The notes beneath the pieces were generated by a model. It was not told the origin of the DNA. It did not search any database and saw nothing but the letters and a program-made list of their open reading frames with translations. A DNA stretch of 64,000 bases from Brachycybe producta (Eukaryota; Arthropoda; Diplopoda; Playtdesmida; Andrognathidae), in the NCBI GenBank assembly GCA_036925085.1, contig JAUPFP010000047.1, positions 1,191,001-1,255,000 of the forward strand, written 5' to 3'. The translations under genes were made by a program, and so were the position numbers. Below, piece after piece: positions 30,611-42,453 of this stretch (within the stretch, counting starts at the first letter, position 1; the number at the start of each line of letters is the position of its first letter).

Positions 30611-33479
30611 TTAGTCTGGCTCATCCATTCCAGGCTTATATAGCTTTTTTAACAGTCGAGTTTGTAATTTTGTATGACAACACTTGTCTGGAATGCATAA
30701 TATTAGAAGTAAAAGGTTTGTACAAGAAAGAAAGAAAAACGTTGGAATTGCATGTTTTAAAACCTCAAAAATACTGTCACCTTTTTTATAATACAGACGT
30801 TTCTTAAAAGGATGGTTAATTGGCCATTTTTTCTTATTTGAGGCTGGCAGTGGTCTCGTAGCAAATTCGGGTGATGATCTCTCATCAAGAAGTAATAAAT
30901 CTGTTGTTTCATTCAGTACTGGTGTGTTTTTTAATTTCCACAATCGAGAATGATGATTGTTGTCGATTCCTGTTTAATATCATTTTTTTAAATGTTAATA
31001 ATTAGGTATTATTTGCAATTACTGTAGTTTAGTTTTTTTTTATTTAATTTTTACCTGTTTCGTTTTTACTCAAAATACTTAAATAGAATTTAGAGTCTGT
31101 GTCTTTTAATGGTTCTTTGGTTAGTGTCACTTTGCTCGTTTCATTGCTGTTGCTGTCATTGAAGGTTGTTGAGTCTTGCATGATTACGTTTATATTTGAA
31201 TTCTGAAATTAAAAAAGAATGGATTTTTTAAGCAACCATAAATCTTAATTTATCAATCTTAATCTGTTTGGTGCAGATCTAACATGAATCTTTTAAAACA
31301 GTCACTATTAATGATCTACGCTCGTACTTAAACTACACAGTTACTAATCATATCGGATGCATTGATAGATTGAATTTTATAGCAAATTGTTTTTTTTTAC
31401 TTAGTTGTGGCCTATGGAAAATTAATGCACATGATCACCTCACTGTATTGATGGAACCACATAATATAATGTATATCGTCATTTAAGAAGTGATACCATG
31501 TAACTGACAATTTTGGTGCTTTTGAGGTTTTCACATAAAAGAAATCCTAAAAATGCAGTGCATTCTTCCGAAAATATTGCGAAATAAACAAAAATTTATT
31601 TTAAAAGATATGGACTGTTAGAGGCATCTGGTAGAGCAAGCATGTCAAACTCGCGGCCCGCTTGCCGCATGCGGCCCACAACGAATGTCTTTGCAGCCCA
31701 GCCCCGGTCAGATCCAGGATTACTGACATTCAACTTAGGTCAGTTTTGAAAGTAATCACTGCGAACAAGATTTTCCCCGAAGTAGGAAAGATTACAGCAG
31801 AGAAGAGATGCCAAGTGTCAGGTAGAAAACGTTCATTTTACCGTTGTCCTTGTTTTTTTATATACTGTACTTTTCAAAATAAATCTACGTTTCTATAAAA
31901 ATTGAAGTTTTTGTTTTGTTTGTGGCCCACATAAACTTAGACCTTGTTTATTTGGCCCGTGTTAGCCTTTGAGCTTGACATCCTTGTGGTAGAGAGTGTT
32001 CAAATCCATTTAATGTGATTTTTCTAATATTTAGAAAAACATTTTTGTGATGTCACGTACGTAACATAATTATATTTAAAAACGAAAATTATCAACATCC
32101 GAGCGTAGTCCTACTATATAAATAAAATATTAAAATCAAATGGCAGAGCACTCAATCCCAGAATAGATGGTACAGTCAAAGTCGGTTATAGCGTCTTTTA
32201 AGGAACCGAGAATTTTGTGACATTGTAACCGAGGTTACTTATACAGACATTTTTATATATAGGAATTGAAGTTTTTAATTGGCGCTATACTTTGACGTTA
32301 TAGCCGAGTTGTCTCGATGGACTCAACTAAATTGTCACATAAAATACTGTGGTTAGCACACAAGGTAGCCTCTAACAAGCACATATGGTATACTTGATGA
32401 TGGTATAATTCAATATGGTATGTTCGTGCCACATTTTATTTGTATTGTGAGATCATCGCTTTTTTTAATGAAAAGAAATGGACAGGCAATTAGAAAACGG
32501 AATGAACAGAAGTTGGCTCCGCCCTTTTATGACGAATGGCAACTTCTAATTGGTTTGTTGTGTGGTTCGACGTTGAAAAGGGCGGAGCATGTGGCGTCAG
32601 ACTACATCACCACCCCCTTTCAGCTTCTCCCTTACAATGACGACTAAATCACCCGAACTGAACATTGGAACTATGATAACACAGACCTGTTAATCACAAC
32701 CTTGTGCACAAACCCTAGCTGCTAACCTAGAGATACTATGTTTTGGTGGTACCGGAGAGGGGTAGGAACCTATAGGCTCTTGTCTACCTTTGCGGCAAAG
32801 ACCCTTCTTGTTAAGACTGTCGTACACCAAATGGTATAAGTGGCCTTAAGCCTATCGGTGGGTGGGCCGTAGTTATATTTGCAACATAAGCAACCAATTA
32901 GAAGTTGCCGGTCGTCATAAAAAGGGCGGAGCCAACTTCTGTTCATCCCGTTTTCTAATTGCCTGTATTTTAGCCGGCCTTTCAGATTGTGCACATGCCA
33001 CCTGGTGACCTTCTGCGCAATTGCGAATGACACCACCACCTCTCTCGTGGCGGCCTTTTGTGCAATTGCAAATGATGTCACTGCCTCCAATATGGCGGCC
33101 TGCTGCACAATGTGAATGACGTCACATCACTACCTCCTATATGACCCCCTTCTGCTAATTGCAAATGACGTTACCACCTTCCTAAAATCAAAAGTTAGAC
33201 TGTGCAGTCTTCATTATACCCAATTAATCCCTATTTAAACCGTCATTTTAATTTGAAATAACTTTTCCTTTTTTTTCGAGGCTGAATGAAGCCCGCAGGT
33301 TTCACTAGTTTCTATAAAGCCATGCAAATTTATTTTTTTCTTATATTTCTCACATTACACTTATAAAAAAAGGCTAAAAAAGCTACCATTATGAAACTCA
33401 CCTGAGCCAATGGAGTGGATAATGAATTACTAATTAATGTGTAAAAAACAGTAATATTCAATATTAATGCAAAATTCAT
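30611..33479 (-). CDS. Family copy 3: small signal-peptide membrane protein, open throughout
   Basis: Three exons join in frame into 194 residues. Exon 1 (33,402-33,479, 26 codons, MNFALILNITVFYTL) is a signal peptide, with donor GTGAG. Exon 2 (31,055-31,202, acceptor TTTCAG, donor GTAAAA) is Ser/Thr/Asn-rich with two Asn-Glu-Thr sites. Exon 3 (30,611-30,969, acceptor TTAAACAG) adds a third such site, WPINHPF at 124-130, YYKKGD, one membrane helix at about 149-168, the cysteine cluster CIPDKCC at 167-173, and a basic tail. The predicted form is type I: glycosylated outside, short tail in the cytosol. Splice phases (0, then 1) match copies 1 and 2, and the WPI(K/N)HP and CIP-x2-CC motifs are shared. 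Intron 1 is full of transposons. I do not recognise the family. Confidence 0.75.
31637..31986. mobile_element. hAT MITE with perfect 8-bp target duplication
   Basis: TGGTAGAG stands at 31,629-31,636 and 31,987-31,994. Ends CAAGCATGTCAAACTC and, inverted, CAAGGATGTCAAGCTC; the left end continues CGCGGCCCG, as in common hAT elements. It lies in intron 1 of family copy 3. Confidence 0.8.
32171..32318. mobile_element. Possible mariner/pogo-like MITE
   Basis: CAGTCAAAGTCGGTTATAGC on the left and, inverted from the right, CGAGACAACTCGGCTATAAC. The match is imperfect and the ends are approximate. It lies in intron 1 of family copy 3. Confidence 0.4.
32482..32966. mobile_element. MITE with long inverted ends (Mutator-like family)
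   Basis: Both ends read inward as ACAGGCAATTAGAAAACGG, then AACAGAAGTTGGCTCCGCCC, giving more than 80 bp of inverted repeat. Same family as 43,328-43,532. No target duplication is visible here. Confidence 0.7.
32995..33185. repeat. Four imperfect units with CRE-like and YY1-like motifs
   Basis: Units of about 45-50 bp built on GCAATTGCAAATGA(T/C)GTCAC and ACCTCCAATATGGCGGCCT. One contains TGACGTCA and one AATATGGCGGC. They lie in intron 1 of family copy 3, about 200 bp after exon 1. Confidence 0.6.
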
Positions 33480-33521
33480 CTTCGGTAGTTACAGTGGCTT
33501 GTGTCGTTGCCAACTCAGAGA

Positions 33522-33529
33522 CTTTTATA
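33522..33529 (-). promoter_or_regulatory. TATA box of family copy 3
   Basis: TATAAAAG on the minus strand, 43 bases before the ATG at 33,479. This spacing leaves room for a short 5' leader. Confidence 0.55.
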
Positions 33530-34357
33530 AAGCCGTTTTACTAAACGGGTTTGCTGCCACAGTATCAGCGTGTTTGCATGTGTTTCAATTCTAATTATGA
33601 CGTGGTTATCACGTGATTATGTACAAGCTGCTTTTTTTTAACTAAGGGATAAATCCCACATGCTAATAAAAATCCCACTGAAAAAGGATATTGTCTAATT
33701 TGAATAATATTATTATGTATTCTGTTAATTTTTAAAAAGTGTGCTGAATATACACTGAATTTGTGTCAACTTTTTTTTTATTTACCACACTTTTTTACCA
33801 GATAGAATTTCGGGACGGGCTAAACATCTGTATGGATGATACTGACTAATCAGTATCATTGTAGAAAGTGCGGCAATTAAATAATTTTCAGGCCTATACA
33901 GAGTCCACTCTATATCGGTATAAAAACGTTTTTCTCTCCTCCCCCTGTTTTCATGAGTATTTATCTGACTAGCATCAGCTAGCTCGGAAGTGTGTGTACA
34001 TGTGTATACAATATGCATACATATGCATGCACACATGTTCCTACATGGAGGGAATTCCGTATGTTTTTTTCACAAGTTTGTCAGTGTCACGACGTCTTAA
34101 GGGTTCCGGGATGATAATCTACCCCGTGGCCCGAGCTGGTTTTCGACGGCCCTCATTAAGCCAACCAGTAAAATCCGTTTTTCAGTCAAAGCTCCTAGTT
34201 GGACGCAAGAGTTATAGTCTGACCAAGGTTTACCAGGTTTTTTTTACTTAAAAACGTATTTTTCTGGTTGCCTTAATAATGTTATAATTTTAAACGTTTA
34301 TTTTGAAAGATATCAACATGAAAATACCCTTTAAGTGATTGCTTGAGCACCCTTCTA
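33530..34357. other. Spacer without a supported gene
   Basis: Nothing recognised, apart from the right end (about 34,290-34,357), which belongs to a dispersed repeat also seen near 6,390, 11,390 and 53,110 (phrases AGTGATTG and CTTCTAG). Confidence 0.45.
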
Positions 34358-34832
34358 GTAGAGTGTCCTAAAAAATCAAAGTTTGAAAATTAGAATGCAT
34401 ACCTTCTAAAACATTTCTCTTTTGTAAAATAATAATACCTGTAAAATTCCAGCTCATTTGAGCTATATATAGAGGTCCCCCAATGGCTCCCAAATTCTGT
34501 ATGAATATTACCATAGTTTTTATATTATACATGACAAATTTCAATTTGAAATAGAAATATTCACAAAAAGTTATGTATTATTTAATTTTACAACATATTA
34601 CTTATGCCAATTGTATAATGTATTGAAATTAAAATAATAATTTTGAAAAAAATTACCAATTTTGCCAAAAATGTACCAACTTGGAGACCCTTTGGGGACC
34701 TCTAAATATTGTTCAAATTATCAGAAATTTTAATAATATTACTATCTATAAATAAAAGAAACTTTTCAGTGGGTATGCATTCACAGATTCTTAATTTTAA
34801 TTTTTAATCGACATTTTTGGGACACCCTACCC
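34358..34832. mobile_element. Terminal-inverted-repeat element of unknown class
   Basis: Left GTAGAGTGTCCTAAAAA and right, inverted, GTAGGGTGTCCCAAAAA; GAATGCATACC also recurs inside both arms. It splits a host repeat between CTTCTAG and TAGTTTCTAAAACAC, which fixes the insertion site. Confidence 0.55.
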
Positions 34833-34931
34833 TAGTTTCTAAAACACTTTCTAAACTTTTTTTTTTGCTCTTCTGAAAGACAGAATAATCAACAGTTCGA
34901 AAAACCAGCTGTTTAGAATAACATTTAATAA

Positions 34932-35312
34932 CTAGTGGGGTAACCCGTCATAAATGACGGGAGCAAAATTCACATTCAATTGTGCGCATGGGCGTCGTTT
35001 TTTCTTTTTTTTTACTCCATTCATTTCAATTTCAGTCACCCCTCCCACTTTTTTCCCCCTCCATGTTTCTCTCTCTCCCCCCCCCTCTCTCTACACTTTT
35101 CAACCCTTTTCCCTCTCCAAGTTAATATCATGGGGTTCTTGGATAGGAAGGGTGCAACATATAGTTGACCTTGAGAAAAAAAAAAAGCTGTTCATGTCTT
35201 CATTTATTCAAATTTATATAAATTCCGACATGCTTCAATGGTTGTACAGCGTTACTGCAGAGACAGATACATATATAGATAGATACACAGACCTGGGATA
35301 TTATATATATAA
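34932..35312 (-). mobile_element. Helitron-like copy F
   Basis: CTAG at 34,932, perfect hairpin, shared core, and a far end ACCTGGGATATTATATATA, which on the minus strand begins TCCCAGGTCTG after an A. Confidence 0.6.
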
Positions 35313-35612
35313 CTAGTGGGGTAACCCGTCATAAATGACGGGAGCAAAATTAACAGGCAATTGTGCGCATGCGCGTCGTTTTTTTCTTTTTTTACTCCTT
35401 TCATTTCAATTTTCGTCACCCCCCTCCCACTTTTCTCTCTCCCCCTCTACACTTTTCAACCTTTTCAGCTCTCCAATTTAATATCATGGGGTTCTTGGAT
35501 GGGAAGGGTGCAACATATAGTTGACCTTGAGGGAAAAAAAAGCAGTTCATTTATTAAAATTTATATAAATTCCGACGTTACACACACACACAGACCTGGG
35601 ATATTATATATA
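35313..35612 (-). mobile_element. Helitron-like copy G
   Basis: Directly follows copy F in the same orientation, with the same hairpin end and the same ACCTGGGATATTATATATA far end. Confidence 0.6.
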
Positions 35613-36066
35613 TAAAATAAATTTTTACTATCTAAAAAGTGGTGACGGTCCAAAGTCTGTTGACTTGACTAAAAAAATTACGTATTCAGGGTGTAAACAC
35701 TTGGGAGTATTCCTATGACTTACTTAATCATGCTGCTGTTTGCGAAACTTCAGCCTGTTTTTATGGCTGAATGTCACTCTTCTAAAGCGTTTTTGTAGAA
35801 ATCTCCTTATAAATTGTTTACTTCAAGCGTTCAACTTCAAGGTTACAAAGAATAAAATCGAATTTTTCCATCCAATTCGTTTTCTTGCATTTGATCAAAA
35901 TTGATCCTCTAATTTTTCTTCTACTTTCAAAAGTGACTTTGCGTGTGTCTGTAACTCTGTAATGGTAAAGGTGGTATGTGATGGTTAGTCTTGGACATAA
36001 CAGCAGTAGCAGAGGTTCAGGAGTAAGTTCATTCATTTTCCAATCATTGTTATTTATGATTGCTTA
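35613..36066. other. Spacer before the TMEM192-like gene
   Basis: No supported gene. It may hide a noncoding or short first exon of the next gene; none could be fixed by sequence alone. Confidence 0.4.
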
Positions 36067-36075
36067 GAATCCTAT

Positions 36076-38526
36076 ATGTTTTGTTTCGTACTAAAAATAA
36101 AGTTCTTTGGCGATGATCCATTACAAAATCAAGACGAGGAAACGTTAGTGGAAAGAGGGACAATCGTCATCAGTTCCGACGAACAACCACAATTTAAACC
36201 AATAAGAACGGTTTGGGTATCCATCTTCACTATTATCTTATTGGTATGCAAAACAGTGTGTGTTTGTATGTTGTGACATTCGATTTCATTTTGTGTTTTT
36301 CGTTATGCATTGATTGCAGGTTGCTTCCGAGGTCTTCATTTTCTATGCACCATGGTATTGTTCGAATGGTGGACATTGCGAAGTTGTTCGCGGTATTTCG
36401 GCACTGTTATATCTTCAGGTTTTGTTATGGAGCCTTTTGGTCGTTCTCGATCAGTATCTTAGGTTCGAGCATCGAAAGGCGCGAAACGAAGGGTTCTTAC
36501 AGTTTTATAGAAAGAACAAAGTTCTACGAAGAGCGACACTTTACGTGTTTTCTATCGGTACGTATCCGATTGTAGTCAAATAGAAAGTGTCGCAAATGTC
36601 TTCTGCATTTGAGAAATTCCTCACCTTCTTGCCGCAATGTTACTAGACGATGCTAAGCGAAGAGTAATTATGATTATTTTATCGCCTAGCATCGCGCAGA
36701 TTCGCTCTGTTTCGCTTTGTTGTATTCACACAAAACTTCACTATACATGTGGATATGTGTACTTCGTTGTCTTGAAAAAACAGAAAACTGGGCTTCGATT
36801 GGCTGCGAAGTTTCGTTTCGCTTCGGTTTTTGTGGCTCGTTCCTTAGGTATAAACCAAACCTTTAGTTGGCTGGATAGTTTTTGAATAACCCCCAGGCGA
36901 TTTTGCGAAAATTTAGACTTATCAAGCAATTTTTTTTTTTTCAGAAAAAGAACCTATACTACACAATTTCGTCGAATTTCATTGTATTTTCATGCGAAAC
37001 CCGATAAAAACCAAGGAATAGCATGACGTTTTTGAATGGGTAACCCATTTCAAGTGTATTTAAATCTGTTTTCTACTCAAATCTAGTCGTTTTCAAATTT
37101 AGCTTTTGACACTCACCTCTCCCCCCCGCCCCTTTTCCGGGTCCCATTGATAACACTTGCACGTGTAGTATAAAAAAAAATAATCAGGCCTATGGTGAAA
37201 CGCAAATTTTATACAACGATCTGCATCTGTAGAAATGCTCTTTTTGGTGGTCTGCAATGTTTTCACGGGCAAATGCGCTTGTTGTACACTGGCTACTAGT
37301 CACTACACTGATTGATCAAAGAGAAAGCAAAGCTAAGCTTCAAAAATCTTTCCCTAAACATAATATAGAAAATGTTATTTTAGCTTTAATTTTATTTAAC
37401 GACGTTATAGGGTGTAGTTGGTAAACCTTCTCAAAGGCCTTCGAACACACAATACTTTTGGTGGTGGATTTCGACTACAAAATACAGTTGCAGGTAGCTG
37501 GGCTGTGGTGACAATTTATTGCTATGGAAAGAAGACAGTCTTTGACACACGGGCAACAACTCAACTTCATTTTGCAGTAGATATTGACCACACTTAATGA
37601 AGTTGCACGTGCCTGGTTTACATTTTTTTGTTTCATTCGTAACTCTAAATATGACCCTTTCGAAGAATAATGTGAGTGCCTGTCTGGTGATATTTGCGAT
37701 TGCAGATATGCATATATTGCTAGAGTAGGCCTATGCCTACAATGGCCGTGGTATGGAGCGCAGGGGCCACCCCGGTCCAGTCCATCTCTGGCACTTGCAG
37801 AATTTTGCAGTCTAGTCATTTTCAAATTTAGCCATTTCTTTTTCCTCTATCCCCTTTCTGTTTGAAACAATCCTGTGAGCGCCCACAGGGATGCCAATTT
37901 TATTATTGCCTTGGACGCACAATTACCTAGATAAGGCACTGCCAAGGGCCTCAGTGTATTTCAAATTTATTTTTAATGTTGCCATTAAAAAAGTTATTTT
38001 AACATTTTACTAAACCGCAACAACAGTATCAACTATCACATTCTCTGAGACATTGGAGACACTTTCTTATTATTGCTTTTTAATTCTCAAAACAGACATT
38101 TAATAAAAACTTCAATACTAATTTGATTTCTCAGGAAATGCAACGCTTCTCATCTTACAAGTTATTTTTCAAGACTTTTGTGCTGAAAATGAAAGTTGTA
38201 CAAGTTTTGAACCAGTGAATTATCTGCAGTTAGTTATTTCAATCGAAAACCTCGTCTCTCTTCCACTTGTCGTCATCTACTTAGTGAACACGGTAAGATT
38301 TAATCATAGGAGGCCGGTTGCAGACGTCGATCGAGAGGATCTTTTGGCCAGTTATATTCACGTTCACGTTCCGAATACGGAGATCGGATACAGAGACGAA
38401 GAAACTGTCGACGAAGTCATCGAGAAACAAGCGGACATCATCAAATATCTTAAACAGCATAACATGAAACTTGGACGTAAAATTGTACAGATGACGGCCG
38501 AATTACAGGCAAATAAATCTGTTTGA
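36076..38526 (+). CDS. TMEM192: TMEM192-like lysosomal membrane protein
   Basis: Exons 36,076-36,243 (donor GTATGC, phase 0), 36,320-36,557 (acceptor TTGATTGCAG, donor GTACGT, phase 1) and 38,135-38,526 (acceptor TTTCTCAG, stop TGA) join in frame to about 265 residues; vertebrate TMEM192 is of similar length. It has an acidic N-terminus with DDPL, four hydrophobic segments (about 48-66, 82-104, 136-148 and 166-188), and a C-terminus with IGYRDEETVDEVIEKQADII at 218-237 followed by a coiled coil, the most conserved part of the family as I recall it. TMEM192 is a homodimeric lysosomal/late-endosomal protein of unclear activity. The start is uncertain: an upstream exon may replace the first 9-12 codons, since the ATG at 36,076 lies close to acceptor-like sequence. 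Confidence 0.85.
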
Positions 38527-38830
38527 AAAAAAAAAGAAAATGACTTTATTGTTTGTGTGTTGCCCCTTTTTTTTTAATTATCTTTATTTGTGTTAAAAAT
38601 ATTAATTCGTTTTGAAGGTATTATTTTTTTTCTCGTGGATTGTTCTAAATTGAAATTCTTTTTGTTGCTGTAAGTTGAAAGTTTGCAACGGTTTGTGTAG
38701 AAATAAAATTACTTTGAAGTTTGGTTTTGTTGTTGTTAGCAGATGGAAGATTTCAATGATTTCATTGTCAAACCGATTAATTTATGAAATGAAGATGAAA
38801 GTTTTAATAAACTAAAGTATTTTTGTAATC
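38527..38830 (+). terminator. 3' UTR and polyadenylation signals of the TMEM192-like gene
   Basis: AATAAA occurs at 38,702-38,707 and again at 38,806-38,811, about 175 and 280 bases after the stop codon. Confidence 0.55.
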
Positions 38831-41800
38831 ATTTTTTTTTTCTGAAAGTAGTTTGTTTTTAATTTAAAGTGGTATAAAAAGTTTTTGCTGCTTTTTTTGT
38901 TATAAAACATGTTTAATATTTAAACACATTTATCTTGTCAGGTGTAAACTAGGACACTAGGTATTACATATTGTCAATGCAAATGTTAAGGTTTAGCCAA
39001 CGAATTCTAAAACGATGTCCAAAGTACAGTAAAATGTATAGCATACCAATCACTTATGTGATACATATGTATTGTGTGGATTGGAGTCCCCACACTGCAG
39101 TGTTAGTTCATTCTGTTGAAATGGTTCAATTTATGCCTGCTAGGTTTGTTTTTGGCAAATATGAGATTAATGAGTGTGACAAAAATACTTTTGGAACTTG
39201 GTTTGGGCAGTTTACTTGCAAGGAGGACAGATTTTAGTTTAAACATCTTTAAACCGATGGTAGATGGCTGTTGTATTAAACCAACTTCAAGTAAATTGTG
39301 CAGGGCATTATACTTGGACTGATTTATATTATTTGGTCATTTGTTCCTAAGGTGGTAAGACGCAGAGGATTTTGTGCATGAAAATAAACTTGTATTTTTG
39401 GGCTCTTCGTTTTCTGACAATGCATTATTTCAGCTTCAACAGAAAATGTTGCAATTGTTATAGGGTTTATATTTTGGGGTTTTGACAATGCATTTCACAT
39501 GCTGCAATTGGACTTTTGTTCCTGTGTCACCGGCCATCTTGCCTGCATGTAGAATAATTTTTCAAATTCAAATTATTCTGTTTTTGTTTTTGTGAGAATA
39601 TATGTTTAGCCTTTTTTGCACTAGATGGCGATGGAATGCGCGTAGCTAGCAAATATTATACTCTATGAGAAGTTTTTTATGTCGAGTTGTAATGATAAAT
39701 TTCAGTTAATGACAGTAGTTTTAAATTAATTGATTGACATATTTACTAAATTAAATTGAATCTTTGTCGGGTAGATTTACCCTTACGTTCAAAGAGGCCT
39801 CTATAGTTTGAGACAATAATAAAGAAGAAATTGATCTTTTACATTTATTGGTTCAGATTTATAAAATATCTTTATTAACTTTTATTATACATAATCTGAG
39901 GGTTCTAGTTATTGTTATTAATAGATCAATAAGAAACAAGTTCTATAATAATTGACTATATGTATGTAGTTTTGTATGATATATATATGTACGAATTATT
40001 ATTAAATGTTTGAGACAAATAGTTTTTAATAGGGAAGCAAGTAATCTCTTGTTTCCTTTTTCGTTGATTTTTAATACGGATGGTCACATTTGATAAATAG
40101 ACCCAATGCTTACTTATTTTTTTAAAAAGAGAAATAACCCATTAAATAAATTATTGTGACCATCGTCAAGAAATGTGTGAGAAAAATGGACACATTAAGA
40201 CATCCGTTATGATTTGATATTTTTATTTAAATTACCCTTCTCAACTTTTATTTTGGGCACTATCCCCCCCCCCCCCCCTCCGTCCCTTTATTTATTGGAA
40301 CTGATGTACATAATTTAGTATGTTCAGTTTTATGAAATAATTTGGACCGCTACTGGTATATACTTTTTGGGTGTCTCAATATTCATGGCCCCTTTCTTTT
40401 TCAAGTTTTTCACTTATGTTATTACTTATAACAGTCTTATTACAGAAGTAAATTATTGATTGAAATGGGCAGTAGGATAAACTTCAATTTGTAAAAAAAA
40501 TCTGGTTAACCACAAATAGTTAAATTACTTGGGACGCAGTTTTAATTAATTTAAATAATTACACAAAATATAAATTTGAAATTAGTTGTGATTACCGTTA
40601 TCAAAACTATTTACGAAGTAGTTATAAACAGTAGTTTGAACAATCCAAAAATATTATTGAAGCAATTAGCAACAATTATGCATTGTTATGAATTGCCTAG
40701 AATATGCAGTTGTAATTGACTAAAGATAAAGAATTTTCTTTTTAAAAAATCTGCAGATTTGTTATGAATTCTGTGTCAGAATTGATTTTTTCTAATCTCA
40801 CAATTTTTTAATATAAAAAATTAAAAAACCAACCGAAACACATCAATTAATAAACCCAAATCTGTAAAAGAAAAATACGAATTTTTAAATTAGTGAACTT
40901 TTTTTTAAATTAATTTTAAAGTTGAGTTCAACTTGTCTAGAAAAATGACGTAGGCCTACTACAGGTCAGTTTTTTGTGATAAGCTGACCTTTTATCTCCA
41001 TATAATTGTATTAATTGAATTTTGATAGTTCACATTTTGCAGACTGTTGAAATGAAATACAGTGAATTCTAAAAAAATGGCAACTACTGTACATTTGACT
41101 TCATTAGTAATATTACTTAATTTACTTTTCTTTATGTACTTTTAGTAAAAAAAAAACAAGATAGTCATCTATTTATTTTATTAAATAATTAATGTCTAAT
41201 GAAGATGTTATTTTGAAAATTAAGTGATTTGTTTATAACATCCTGTATATTAAACTTATTGTGATTTTATCTTTTAAAAGAAAAAACATGAAGTATTGGA
41301 TAATATTGGATCAACAGTAAATATAATTGAACTAAGGGTGTATTTAATTTTTTAAACAAAAAATTGAAATAATGGTAAACCGGTTTAAATGGTTTTTGAA
41401 GCTATTTTTTTAGTATGGACAAAAGTAGTTGTTTGTTTTTCATTAGTAAAGTTTTTTTTAGTAGACTTGAGATTTTGTGAGAAAGATTTCAGTTAAATTC
41501 TTATCAAAGTTTGTATTTATTTATAAATTTATATGAAATAAAACCAATTATTTGAGTAAAGTGAAGTCAAAATATCAAGTCCAATTTCCCTTCAACCATT
41601 AACTAAAACCTAGTTCAAAAGTTAAACATTGGCTACTATATGTAACTTCTATATGACTGATAATAATATAAATTATTGACAGTTGACACCACAAATAAAT
41701 CTTTTACAAAATATTGACGTCAATCTATCCAATTAACAAACACTTTTTATGTCTTAAGAAATAAATTGTAATGGCTTCTGTAGATGTAACAAAAAAATAC

Positions 41801-42453
41801 TAAAAATGTATTTATCCTGATTATAATTTGCTATAAATTTTAATACAACGTATATAAATTAAGTTTGTTGTTTTGGCCGAAAGTCTTCACTTTAGCAATA
41901 TAAACAAGGGATTCAAGGAAACCTTATAGACCTTTGTGGCTTCATTATTTCAGATTAATTTAAATTGTTTAACATATTGACAAGTGTATATTAATAAATT
42001 GATAATATATTTATTGAGTACATTTGAAAATGGCAAATGGAAAAATCCAAATAACAAAAATTGCAGTATTTCAGAAAGGTTCCATTGAAATGAGCTTCTT
42101 TTCAGTAGATTGCTCTCTTATTTTATTTAAGTGTCCATCTATGCCTCACTTTTTTTTTCTTTTTTTTTTTCTTCTAAAACGCAAACTTTTATATTATATG
42201 ATTAAAAATAGTTTTAATTTTTCAAAAGTAAATAGCACGACGACAATTCCCGAGTTAAATTAAATTAATTTTCACACAGTTGCATATCACTGAGACACGT
42301 AACAATATGTAAAAAGTTTGATTCAGATATGTGGTCCCATTGTCAATAAATATCGAGAAGAACGTTGCTGTTATTAATTTGTATCCCAAAGTGATCGGGA
42401 CAAACTTCTTTGTAAATGGGACAAGCCGGACAACATCTACTGGCAATGAACAA
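38831..42453. other. Very AT-rich DNA without a supported gene
   Basis: Only short ORFs without domains. About 39,365-39,600 is a copy of a dispersed repeat also found at 63,640-63,860. A poly-C run lies near 40,266-40,279. Confidence 0.5.
39365..39600 (+). repeat. Dispersed repeat, copy 1
   Basis: Aligns along its length with 63,640-63,860: GCAGAGGATTTT, CATGAAAATAAACTT, ATGCATTATTTCAG and AATTTTTCAAATTCAA in the same order. Confidence 0.6.
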
